Positions 47,124 through 57,895 of a DNA stretch of 64,000 nt are shown one piece after another. Each line of letters opens with the position of its first letter. Position 1 is the stretch's first letter. The notes beneath the pieces were generated by a model that had not been told where the DNA came from, made no database searches, and worked only from the letters and a program-made list of their open reading frames with translations. The position numbers and the translations under genes are program-made. The DNA comes from Scleromitrula shiraiana. Lineage: Eukaryota > Ascomycota > Leotiomycetes > Helotiales > Sclerotiniaceae. The DNA lies in assembly GCA_028455995.1 (NCBI GenBank), contig JABELC010000014.1, positions 558,001-622,000 of the forward strand. Reading direction: 5' to 3'.

Positions 47124-49002
47124 TCACTGCAGCTCATCAATATCCATCATACTATCATCGGGATCGATAAGATTTCGAGTCGAGTATCGACGACTATTTT
47201 TCGACTCGGAACGAGTAGGAAATGTTACTCGAACAGCTTCAATGAGACTTGGAGCCAAAGAATCCAAAGAAGATTGGCTAGTTCCTGCTTTTCGACGAAT
47301 TGCAGGAAGTGTCATAGAAGCGCGGGAAAGAGCAGACTTTTGCGGGAATCGCATCTCATTCTGGTGATTTGAGTCCACACTGGTGGCCGGCTCTACTATC
47401 TTGTCCCTTTCCTTCATTATGAAGGCGGCTTTGTGAAGATCACTGCTGTTCCTATGCTTTTGTGTGTTGTTGTGAGGATTATTGTATGGCATGTCGAAAT
47501 TGGGTAGCGCTCTCTCAAGAGATTCTAATTCTTCTTTAGTGGGAGACGGATGTTTCTTAACACTATGCATGCTGATCGATTTTCCTAGGCCGGGCTGAGC
47601 GATAGCTTGATTTGTCGTCTTGCTTCTTAATATTCCGCCAAGCTTTTTATGCGGCTTCATATTTTTAACGGGAGTTTCAATAACCATATGGTCTTGGTAC
47701 TGTCCAACAACAGAGGTATCATGATCAAAAACTGAAGGGCTACTGGCATATACTTTTCGCAATACCTTACTACCATTCTTGCCTGTTGTCGGTTCTAAGC
47801 GTATTCGAGGAGTAGACTGTCCTAGAGGACTTGAAGTAAAAATAGCATCAAAGCTAGAATCAAGGTCTGGAGTTGATGCTCTGATGTACTTGGAAGGTTT
47901 CTTTTCTTCACATTCTCGAGGGTTGGAAACATCAGAAGAGAGAGTGCGGTGAATAAAGGAACTTTCAAAAGTCAGTGCAGGCTTGTTCGAATGACCCGAG
48001 CTTGGTGGCACTGTGAAAGGGTCTGACAAATCTGATCTTTGACTTTGTAAAGATTCTCCGTCATCATGAATTCTCTTTCGAACAATATTTCCACTTCCTG
48101 TCATTTGCCGCAGCTTGTGTTTCTCAATTAGGTTCTGATCTATAATAATATTCAGTATTAACAATTAGACGGAGATATGATTTTAAAAACTTACCTTCGT
48201 TCAATCTAATGTCTATATCACTCAATGAGCCAGACTGTCGAGGTGATTGATCAAAGATAGGGGGTGGCTCTACAAGAGGTAGACCAAGCAGGGAATCTTC
48301 TTGATTGGTGTTGCTGCGTTTCTTTCTGCGAATGCGATCGTTGAAAGCACTTCTCATCTTTGAAAACACCATATTGCCTTTCAATCGTCTTTTTTTCTCA
48401 ACAACCACGGGCTCAGTTGGCTTAATTCTTTCATTCGCAGCATAGATTCGGGCTATTGTATCATTCATTGCTCGAGCATCAGCGGAACTAAATGTAGATT
48501 GTGCATGTGAAGACGGAGCACGAGTTATTTCAGAATTGGTAGTTTGTGGAGGAAGTTTTCTTGTAATCATTTGTGGTCCAGCCGTCGATTTTGCTGTTGG
48601 TATTCCCGCTCGCCTCTTTGATGATTTCCGTGGTATTGGAGGGGCGGAACTTTTTCGTGTGTGAGAGATAGGCTGGACAGAGACTTGAAGATATTCTCTG
48701 CTTGCAGAATCTCCCGAAAAACGAACTTCGTTGGCGTTTCCGGAAGCTGTTACTGCAGATGAAGCCTTCATTGCCCAAGCATCGTCATCATCGAAGAGTA
48801 GACTAGGTATTTCTGGATGGCCTTCACCAGAATTTTCAATTTGAGATTGCGGCTGCAGGAGTGTTTGTGGGTAATGTATGCCTTCATCGGCGTCTGCCTC
48901 ATCCACTAGTCCGCTATCCTGCTCATCCATGCTATCGTCTTCTTGGTGGTCGGTAGCAATATCCTGATCTTCTGTATCAGTTGCATGGTGGAACGCAGAC
49001 AT
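47124..49002 (-). CDS. Large disordered protein of unknown function, probably nuclear
   Basis: Exons 49002-48195 and 48139-47124 give 607 residues; the 55-nt intron (GTAAGT, TATAG) joins IRLNE to DQNLIEKHKL in phase 1. The N-terminus is acidic (DEQDSGLVDEADADEG). Basic clusters follow (RKSSKRRAG, EKKRRLKGNM, NDRIRRKKRSN) that could be nuclear localisation signals. The second half has many Ser-Pro and Thr-Pro sites (ASTPDLDSS, SSPLGQSTPR, KHPSPTKEELESLERALPNF), suggesting phosphorylation by proline-directed kinases. No known domain is visible. The stop overlaps a perfect GTGAGT donor (CTGCAGTGAGTA), so a further 3' exon is possible. Confidence 0.75.
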
Positions 49003-52000
49003 TTGGTAAGTTGCAAAACCTGATAATAAGATAGAATTAGCGTAAACCTGCAAGACTGTTGGATAAAGACACAATCAATCAAGGAGGACGTCAGAGAATA
49101 TGGCTGGAGCTTATGATTTCAGAGTCATGATGGTAATTTCCAAGTCTCAATTCGAGATACGAGCTCGAATGCTGCTAACATCCAAGAATGCTTGATTTGT
49201 AGGTGAATAGTCCCCATTAAAGACACGACAGATGAACAATTACTCACCTGGTTCTTTGCCATTGTCCTTCTTCTTTTTTCTATATGCTGAGTCTCTTAGA
49301 AGAGAGAAAGCTGGTAGGATGGATTTTTTCCTCTTGCCATAAGTTTTGACTGGCATGATGAATTTTGAAAGCTGGAAGCCAAATTGATCCAAATGTTGTG
49401 CTCCAGAAGTTTTGTGCCAGGCAAGATTTTTTTTTCTGGAGATATAGGCTGTTGTGTGTGAAATTCTCTAAACAGGGTAAGAGCAATAGGCCAAAGATTT
49501 GAGGAAGGAGGCAGGGGCTGTTGCATTGGTTCAAATACCATGAATGACAGAAAATGTGAAGGAATATAATTCAATAGGTGTTATTTTACGAACAGTGTTG
49601 GTAACATGACTTTTATCAGCTGGAAAGTAATTAGATAAAATAGATGATTGTGTAGTATAATTGATTGATTAGATCTAAACAAAACAACAGTTGAAGACAG
49701 GACAGAAGATTCTATCAAGCCTATGATTTATAGTAAAGGAATATTGCTGTGTGATGCTTACTGATCAATGGTGTTGTAATTAGATTGTAGCTGGAGACAT
49801 AGAATGGAGAATCATATATATATATATATAGTAGGTAGTTGTTGATGAATTGTTGATGAATTGTATCGTTGTCTGTTTCTGTTTTGATGATTGATACTTT
49901 GTAAGACAAACTATAAGATTGTTTAGATAAGGACAATAAGAACTTTGAGGGCTAGAACAGAAAAATAGCAAAGTAAAAGTTGAAGAGAGACTCATTTTTC
50001 ACATTGAAATCTTACCAATAACAATAACAATAACAATAGCAACATCCAACAACAACATCCAACTACAAATCTATATGAGAGTACAATCCACACAATGTTC
50101 TTTTTAGAACAATCGAAAAGATTCATCTACATCATAACCTCCGTCTAGAACAAGAACTGGGTATATTCTCTTCTTTCTAGTTTCTGTCAAACATCCAGAA
50201 TTGTTGTTGTCTTTGAACATATGAACAGTTTTAAATTTTACAAATGAACATGCACCATGGCAAATTCCAAAATTCAAACAGCATTTGTCTGTTAACAAGT
50301 AGTTGCTATAGGTTTGCTACCAATAGAACTATTTTCTATCGCTTGATACTTTTTATACTCATATGGCGCATTATATTTGCAGGCATCCTTAGACTACTTG
50401 AGAGATTGCATTTTTCCACGAGTCCCATATGATCTGCCAACAGCAAGATTACAAGAGAGCGAACTTTCATGTGGATGCACTGCTAATACACTCAGCAGAC
50501 TGATATCGATTTATTGGAAATATAGTTCCCGACCTAAAATCCTACAGGTAGTCAAATATGTCTTAACCTGGCAGATAATCGCATTACCCTCGGTTTTGAA
50601 CACAATGAGAAAGGGAAGCATTTCATAACAGGCTCCCATGCTTACTGTTCACTCAAAAACAGTACTCATGGTCCAACAACTCCACTGAGCCTGCTCGTCA
50701 TACGATCTGGCAGATACTCAACGAAAGAATCAGTACATCGCGGAATTGCTTTATGCCCGTATGTTACTCCGAGAAAGCTTGTATGTGGTTTGTTATGCCA
50801 CTTTGCACAACGATATAGACACTGCTGACCCGACGATCTAATTTCAATGATAGCTCTGAGCCTGAGGGAGAATACGAAGCGCAAGTTTTCAGATCCATCA
50901 AGGCAGCCGGTGAGAAGCCTGTACTTTGGTTTACTAGGAAGTCGACGAATGTCATTCACATATAACGAGGCAATTGATAATTATGCGGCATTGATATCGT
51001 CTTTCTGTCATGTTCCAAGACTTCTGGCAAGACTTCCCCAAACAGATGCACAAGAACACACCATAAGGTATATTAGAAACCACAACATGTTGCGATGTCC
51101 GCAAATTCAAGGGAATCTAATCATTGTGATGTGTTTTCAAATTAGGTTTTCTATTTCGAAAAATGCGGAATGCTACTCCGGAAAAGCTACCCACAAGACC
51201 CACTCAACTCCTTCTTAATAGAAAATACAGAAAACTCCGGTATTATTAATTTACTCCGGTAACACTTCTGTGCCCTAGAATTGTTCCAGGCAAGCGATAG
51301 GAATGCCGTATGTATCTGCAGATTTGTCTTGTGCATATGAAGGATCTGGCCCCAAGAGCAGGTGCATACGATTGTATTTTGAACAGTCTGACTGTGTATT
51401 TGGGTAAAAGGCATCTCAATCTCGTGGATAATGAGAGAGGAACACAACTTGATGAGCATTTGTGAGGATAGGAATGCCCAGGTCATATATCATCATGCCT
51501 CCAGGACTGTCTTCTCTCATTATATTCAAGGCACGGAGCAAATAGGGAGAAAGCACGGAGATGTTCAATCAGAAAATGAAGGATCAGGGGATTGATTTCA
51601 CAATTGTTTTAACTCGGCTCTGATTCGGATTGTGTTCATCTGCACAACACAGTAAGCATGCACTACGGTGAACTATTAGAACTATGCCCAGGTGGCACAA
51701 GGTGGGTACGGAGTTCCTTTGTGATATTTGGGATTCATTATTAATAAAGTTCTGGAATATGACTAGATCTTGCTAGTAAGTTGATCCTATCCTTTCTGGT
51801 TACTTTATTCCCCTATTAACTTCGAATATGGAAAAGTAACCCCTCGGAAGTTATATCTCCAAAAGTAACACCCCGCACTTTTCACCTAGTAGCACATGAG
51901 GTCTAGGTAACCGTAACCGTAACTATCAGATACACCTGGTTAAGTATCGGATTGAAACACGGAGTAGTAACTATATGTCTGTGCAATCCTGCGAGGTAAT

Positions 52001-52413
52001 CTAAGCGTCGAGCAGAATTTTATTATTCAAGTACCTGAGAAAATCATGAGAATTTCTTTGTTCCTTTCTTTGAATATCAAGTTATATTTGTATTGAATTT
52101 TCTCATTCATGTTCTTACTAAGAATTATATCAGAAAAAGATCATCATTCATCCAATCAACTCTTTCGGATTCATAAACACCGCTAGTTCTAGATTATATC
52201 TTACTCCACAAAAATATTTGACTTATCGCCTTGGGTCAGAATCAATTCCGTTTACGCCACCTTCTCAATTTCCAAAAACTCTATATTCATCTCGATCAGC
52301 ACTTCATTTACTGCTTCTTCTTTTTCTTCTTCTTCAACTTCTTTGTTTTTCTCTGTTCATAATTGTCGATAAAATCAATCTTGCTTAACTTTTCACTATT
52401 TGCAACTTCAAAC
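49003..52413. other. 3.4-kb region with only a possible relic gene
   Basis: No intact gene is supported. A run of broken coding-like frames lies at 50240-51240 (separate entry). The rest is AT-rich; an AT dinucleotide run occurs at 49815-49830 and a TTC run at 52318-52335 near the HEM2 leader. Confidence 0.5.
50240..51240 (+). pseudogene. Possible relic of an unidentified gene
   Basis: Several adjacent plus-strand frames look coding but are broken. LDYLRDCIFPRVPYDLPTAR is followed after a frame change by QYIAELLYARMLLRESLYVV and YATLHNDIDTADPTI, then a stop. A third piece reads EPEGEYEAQVFRSIKAAGEK and PVLWFTRKSTNVIH. I cannot name a family or show that the pieces belong to one gene. Unspliced introns are an alternative to decay, but I found no consistent splice sites. 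Confidence 0.25.
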
Positions 52414-53625
52414 ATGTCTTTCTCCAGTCTCATGCAAGATTTATCATTTCGAGATGCCGCCAGTGATAGACGACCACCACTTCGGGGTGCTTCTTCCGTT
52501 TCAACTATGGATGATAGAGGATCACACATTTCTCGAGCCAGATCATATGCAAGCACAGCTGCGACCAGTGTGAGCATATCTGGAGACATTGGCAGTCAAT
52601 TACACGGAGGTTACTGCCATCCTCTCGCAAGAACATGGCAAGCTGAAAGACAATTAACTAAGGTGAGATTTATGTCAAACACGTCCCAAGTTTCCAGCTG
52701 CTGACGACAACGATAGTCAATGCTTATCTATCCCCTTTTTATTTCCGATCAAGATGACGAAGAAACCCTTATCCCTTCCCTTCCCGATCAACACCGTCGA
52801 GGAATCAATAAAATTGTACCATTTTTAGAACCCCTCGTCCGCAAAGGATTACGCTCTGTTATTTTGTTTGGTGTGCCAATCGCACCAGGTGCTAAGGATG
52901 CTCTTGGAACTGCTGCGGATGACCCACAAGGTCCAGTCATGGCCACGATTAGACTTCTTCGACAACGATTTCCACAACTTTTCATCGTAGCAGATGTCTG
53001 CCTTTGCGAATACACTTCTCATGGACACTGCGGAATCTTACGTGATGATGGTAGTCTCAACAATCAATTGTCTGTTGATCGTGTTTCAGATGTTGCGATC
53101 GCATACGCTCAAGCCGGTGCCCATTGTGTGGCTCCTTCAGATATGAACGATGGCCGTATTCGTGCCATCAAGTTGAAGTTGATCGAGGAAGGTATTGCAC
53201 ACAGAGTTGTTCTGATGTCATATGCCGCCAAATTCTCGGGATGTCTTTATGGACCATTCCGTGATGCTGCTGGTTCAGTTCCTTCGTTTGGTGACCGAAA
53301 ATGCTATCAATTACCCCCTGGAGGTCGTGGTCTTGCTCGTAGAGCAATCGAAAGAGATATCGGTGAAGGAGCAGATATTATCATGGTCAAGCCTGCCAGT
53401 CAATATCTCGACATCATCAGTGACGCCAAAGAAATTGGAAAGAATATGCCAATTGCTGCATATCAAGTCAGTGGAGAGTTTGCGATGATTCACGCTGGTG
53501 CAAAAGCTGGTGTATTTGATCTGAAAACAATGGCTTTTGAGGCTACTGAGGGTATTTTGAGAGCCGGTGCGACTATTGTTGTCAGTTATTTCACACCTCA
53601 ATTCCTTGACTGGCTCGAGTCTTAG
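52414..53625 (+). CDS. HEM2: Delta-aminolevulinic acid dehydratase (porphobilinogen synthase)
   Basis: Exons 52414-52662 and 52717-53625 give 385 residues; the 54-nt intron (GTGAGA, CTGAC, ATAG) joins RQLTK to SMLIYPLF. The enzyme condenses two 5-aminolevulinate molecules into porphobilinogen in haem synthesis, in the cytosol. The zinc site is complete: ADVCLCEYTSHGHCG with Cys178, Cys180 and Cys188. Both active-site lysines are present, Lys255 (MSYAAKFSG) and the Schiff-base Lys308 (IIMVKPASQYL), followed by AYQVSGEFAMI. About 60 Ser-rich residues precede the conserved start LHGGYCHPLARTWQ. The ATG at 52414 is the first in frame; a TTG upstream is not used. Confidence 0.97.
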
Positions 53626-54037
53626 ATAGGAGTGGTTTAATGATGTTAGTTTTGTGTTGGATGAATTATGACAAGGCGTTTGGGGATATTAATGACGGAA
53701 TTGGAGTTAGACAAAATAATTATGAGAATACCATGGGATTATACTATAAAAACATATCAATGCTACTCTTCACTGTTTAAAAAGAATCTCTGTTAATGAT
53801 GAGCCTTTTGTTTATGGATGCTCGGATCCATTAACAATTTTATAGAAGCCCATCCTTGTTATCCTAGTACGCACTTAAAAAACGAATAATATATAATGAA
53901 TTAAGAAGTCAATCTGCTATGTATGCAAATTCCTCTCTATCTTCACAGGTACAGGATCCACTACGTATAACTTTCCACAAGTTGTAATACTAGATTACTA
54001 TTTACAATAGCTTATAGATCTAATCCCACACGAATTA
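53626..54037. other. 3' flank of HEM2
   Basis: AT-rich sequence with no gene seen. It should hold the HEM2 terminator. Confidence 0.45.
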
Positions 54038-54271
54038 TTAAGCAATTAGTAACCAATCCTCAAATTTCATCACCTCAGGCACAAACAAGCAAATACCTGG
54101 AGGCTTATTGGATAACACAATCCTCGACCCATTCCAGGTTAATCCCAGTCCTATATCGGACGATACCCCGATACCTAGGCCCATCGGCAACCCCAGACCC
54201 GGAGAACCTGGAGCTTGCGTACTGTACTTGCTTGTCTTCCCTTCATCCATAGCCCTGTGAATCTTTCCCAT
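54038..54271 (-). CDS. Small open frame of 77 codons, doubtful
   Basis: An ATG-led frame encodes a Gly/Leu-rich peptide (SPGLGLPMGLGIGVSSDIGLG, then WNGSRIVLSNKPPGICLFVP). Codon usage looks coding-like, but there is no family resemblance. It lies antisense in the 800-base gap between HEM2 and the malonyl transferase gene. It may be one exon of an unseen gene or a chance frame. Confidence 0.25.
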   Translation of the reverse strand: MGKIHRAMDEGKTSKYSTQAPGSPGLGLPMGLGIGVSSDIGLGLTWNGSRIVLSNKPPGICLFVPEVMKFEDWLLIA

Positions 54272-54420
54272 TACATCTTAATAAGAGAAATAAATAAACA
54301 AATGAATAAATAAATAAATAAGCTTCGCAGAATGAGTCAGTCAAGTCCAAGGCCAAATCAACAATAGATCATCGAAAAGCCTCGCTGCAATTTCTATCCA
54401 ATCAATTATTGTATTTGAAG

Positions 54421-55768
54421 ATGAAGTGTCTTGGTAAATCTAGTCGCATTGGGTCGATTTCTTCGCTTCTGGAGGAGTGCGCGGTGCGGAGGTCTTTTCG
54501 TTCATCATCGTCATCGTCGGGTTTGAGATTGAGAGGGTTGGGGAAGAGGGAGAGGGGGAGGAGATGTTATACTTCGAGTACTTCTTCTTCGAGACCGAAG
54601 ACTGCTTTGTTCTTTCCGGGTATGCTTGGGATTGTTTGTGGTCGAATGAAGCGCATATTTACTGATTAATAAAACAATAGGTCAAGGAGTTCAAAAAGTC
54701 GGCATGCTAACACCATGGCTCGAAGCATTTCCCTCAACCGCCGGTCCCATCGTCGAGGAAATCGATCATCTTCTTGGATACAAACTTTCGGAAATAATAG
54801 CCAACGGGCCAAATAGTACACTTACAGCTACCGGAAACGCACAGCCTGCCATCATGGCCTCTTCGATCTTAATATTGCGAATACTAGAGCAGGAATTCGG
54901 CTTTAAATTACAAGAGAGGGTGGATGTTACGCTGGGTCATTCGTTGGGGGAATTCGCGGCTTTGGTTGCGGGGGGCTATGTTATGTTTGAGGATAGTTTA
55001 TATTTGGTACGGAAACGTGCGCAGGTAATGGCAGAATGCTCACGGCGCGCGAGCGAAGATTATGGAGGGGAATATGGAATGGTTGCGGTGGTTACGGAAC
55101 CCGATCATCTTTTACCTTTGATCGAAGCTATTCACGAATTTCTCGGACATTCTTCCGCGGGGTCGAAATCGGAAAGTGCGGAGGATGTTCCCCCGATTCA
55201 ACAAGTGTCGATTGCGAATGTTAATAGCAAGAATCAGATTGTGTTGAGTGGGAATATTGGGAGGATTAAGGAGCTGTTGACGCATTTGAGACAGTTTGGT
55301 GGACATGATCCGAGGGCTGTGAGGTTGAAGAGCGATAGTCCTTTTCATTCTCCGTTGATGAAACCGGCTGTTACTACGATGAATAAGTTGCTGAGTGGGA
55401 AGAGTAGAGTGAAGGGGAGAGAGGACAAGGATTTGGTCATATTTCCGGGGGCTATGGATTGTGTGAGTAATGTTAGTGCGAGGCCGTTTAGAAGTAAAGA
55501 GGAGTTAAAGGATTTATGGTCGAGGAGTTGTGTAGAAACTGTGCTCTGGTGGGACTCGATAAAGCATTTGGATCAGGAGGTGAAAGTGAGGCGGTGGATT
55601 GGTATAGGGCCGGGAAAGGTGGGCAGAAATCTTGTGGGGAAGGAGGTTGGTATGCGTGGGAAAGATTTGGTGAAAGGTGGTGGAGTTTGGGGTATTAGCG
55701 ATCCAAAGGAAGTCGAAGAGGTTCTGAAAGCTTTGGATGAGACGGAGGAGTTGAGAGAAGAGGATTGA
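54421..55768 (+). CDS. MCT1: Mitochondrial malonyl-CoA:ACP transacylase
   Basis: Exons 54421-54619 and 54681-55768 give 428 residues; the 61-nt intron splits the family motif, joining TALFFPG to QGVQKVGM. The enzyme transfers malonyl groups from CoA to acyl carrier protein for type II fatty acid synthesis. The active-site serine is Ser154 in GHSLGE; ATGNAQPA and the late SPFHSPLM histidine are intact. Residues 1-60 are Arg/Ser-rich without acidic runs (RRSFRSSSSSSGLRLRGL), a good mitochondrial targeting peptide. This matches yeast Mct1, needed for lipoic acid and respiration. It is not part of a polyketide cluster: the neighbours are unrelated housekeeping genes. Confidence 0.95.
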
Positions 55769-56229
55769 ACAATATCCATGTTATTGCATTGATATGTTGG
55801 CAAATAAGAACGCTTGGGCTTCCGTTGTCTTTATATAGGCAAGCAGTTGAGGAGAATGGGCTGCTTTTGTAAGAGGGATAAGAACGGGAATACCAGTAGT
55901 AACAAGATATTTTTGCATAATGAATGACGAGGCTACGAGGCTGTACAATATATCAAAAGCTGTAATACCAAATGTCTTGACGAGAATCAATTCAAATCAA
56001 CAACAATATACCTATTTAACTGTCTTTAGTAAATGCATTATATGTAGTTCTTTCGATTTTAGATATTTCAAGATTTTAGGAAATTTTATATTTGCTCCTA
56101 ATTCTACTCTTTTCATTTTTGAATTTCACATTACAGCCTCGCGAAATTTCTCGTTAAACCATCATCATAGCTACAACGCAACCTCATCACATAGCACTCT
56201 ATTTCCATGAAAGCGACTAATAAAACATC
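55769..56229. other. Gap between MCT1 and the TRAPPC2L gene
   Basis: No supported gene. A minus-strand frame (55781-55990) lacks an early ATG and features. The sequence holds the MCT1 3' end and the promoter of the next gene. Confidence 0.45.
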
Positions 56230-57040
56230 ATGACCACAATCCCCTCTATCGCCTGCCTCGGCGTAATCGGCAAAAATGTTCGTCTCCCCCTCCTCCCCTC
56301 TTCTCCCCATTTCCCCGCCAACCAACTAACACCCACCCCTCAAACAGAACAACCCCCTCCACATATCCACCTTCCCAACCTTTCCCTCTAGCACCCCATC
56401 CCCCTCCGAACCGCCCCTCCAATCCCAATCCCAATCCCAACCCCACACCCCCCTCCAATACGCGCTCCTCCTCTCCAGCACCCTCGACATCTTCGACGCG
56501 CGCCGCGCCAAATCCACAGCAACGAATGTGACGCTTACGGGGGACTTGGGCCTGCTCTATGCGGTTGATGAGAGGTTGGCGGCGTATGGGTTTGAGACGA
56601 ATACGGGGGTTAGGTTTGTGGTTTTTGTGGATGCGAGGGGGAGGGGGGTGAGGGAGAGGGAAAGGGAGAGGGGGGGAAGTGTGGGGGCTGGTGGAAACGG
56701 GGATGGGGGGAGGGATGGTGGAGGTGGGAATGGGGGTTGGGGGGTTAATGGGGGGAGTGCGGTTAGGGAGGTTGATGTTAGGGTGGTATGAAGCCCCTTT
56801 CGTTTTTGATGTGTTTTCTCTTCTACTTTTTGATATGGCTAAATACTAACGAAATGCTGACATTAATAGATATTCAAAGCAATGCAGGCAGCATATATCC
56901 GACTCCTACAGAATCCATTCTACGATCCAGATGAACATTGCCCAATTAATGGGAGAGGAGGGAAGAAAATCACTAGTCGGAGATTTTTGGAAGATATGAG
57001 GAGAATTGGAGAGGGCTGGGTACCGGGTGGTGTTGTTTAA
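56230..57040 (+). CDS. TRAPP complex subunit TRAPPC2L (Tca17-like)
   Basis: Exons 56230-56277, 56348-56785 and 56870-57040 give 218 residues; introns are 70 and 84 nt. The core is a sedlin-type longin fold: SIACLGVIGKNNNPLHISTF, LQYALLLSSTLDIFD, DLGLLYAVDERLAAYGFETN, then FKAMQAAYIRLLQNPFYDPD and ITSRRFLEDMRRIG. TRAPP complexes act as exchange factors for Rab GTPases in ER-Golgi and endosomal traffic, and TRAPPC2L/Tca17 is a peripheral assembly subunit. The protein is larger than the usual 140-170 residues because of low-complexity inserts: a Gln-Ser repeat (QSQSQSQ) in the N-terminal part and RERERER plus a Gly-rich run at residues 112-156. Confidence 0.9.
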
Positions 57041-57895
57041 TAGGTCATGGGAATGAGAGGATAAAGAGGGTGAAAGGGCGATTGTGTAAGATGGAAGCTC
57101 TCAGACTATGTATAAATGGAGTTGGGGATTCTAGATATATTGGAGTTTGGGTGGTGAATCTAGCTTTGGGATCGATGTTTATAATGATATGTTTACTTGC
57201 AAGCCTTTTGCTATGAGGAGGTGGTGGAATGTTATGAAGCTGATCATTTACTTATGTTTGTTGTGCTGGCAAGTGCCCAAGTATGTTTCCTGAATTGTTT
57301 ATATTCTTAAAGTTGATTATTTGTCGAATTGCTTGTTTCATATTCTCAAATTAGTATTAAGGGCTCTTGATGAGAGATCCAGCTCAATGTTTGGTGCTTG
57401 GTTTTATCATTTAGTAAATTTCTTTGCTTTGTATAAAGACTACTTTAGTAGTCAGTGATAAGTATCACTTTTTGAGTTTGCAAATTCAATACCATAATGC
57501 TAAAATCAGAAAACTAGAAGGATGTGTATAGTGTACTTCAAATTCTGGTGAGTTAGAAAAGCATATATATAAGATGACTGTCGTGAATGGTAAAACTTCG
57601 CTGGGCAAAACAATTCAAGACAAAAACATAGAAAGAGAATTTTATTTGAATATGTTCTTAAATTCAAAACAATGTCTAGCATATTCTCGACTATGGTAGA
57701 CAATGTTATAGCAATACTAGATTACTGTTGTAGTGTACAGAAATTTCTATCCTGATGGTAGAGATTTCTTGATAGTACCCGTACATTTATTGTTAATTGT
57801 GATTACAGATATCAAGAAAATAGTTTATTAGTGAATACAAAGACATGTACAGGATATGAGGAGCTCGTACGGTGCAGCTCTTCCTTCAATATAAA
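57041..57895. other. Intergenic region
   Basis: AT-rich sequence between TRAPPC2L and the SprT-like gene, with no gene or repeat array seen. Confidence 0.5.

Noticed and set aside
54421..55768. Malonyl transferase as part of a polyketide cluster
   Set aside because: The protein has a mitochondrial presequence and stands alone among housekeeping genes; no ketosynthase or tailoring genes are near.
55781..55990. Minus-strand frame after MCT1 with a plausible-looking peptide
   Set aside because: It starts without an ATG, follows an upstream stop and shows no family resemblance or splice acceptor.
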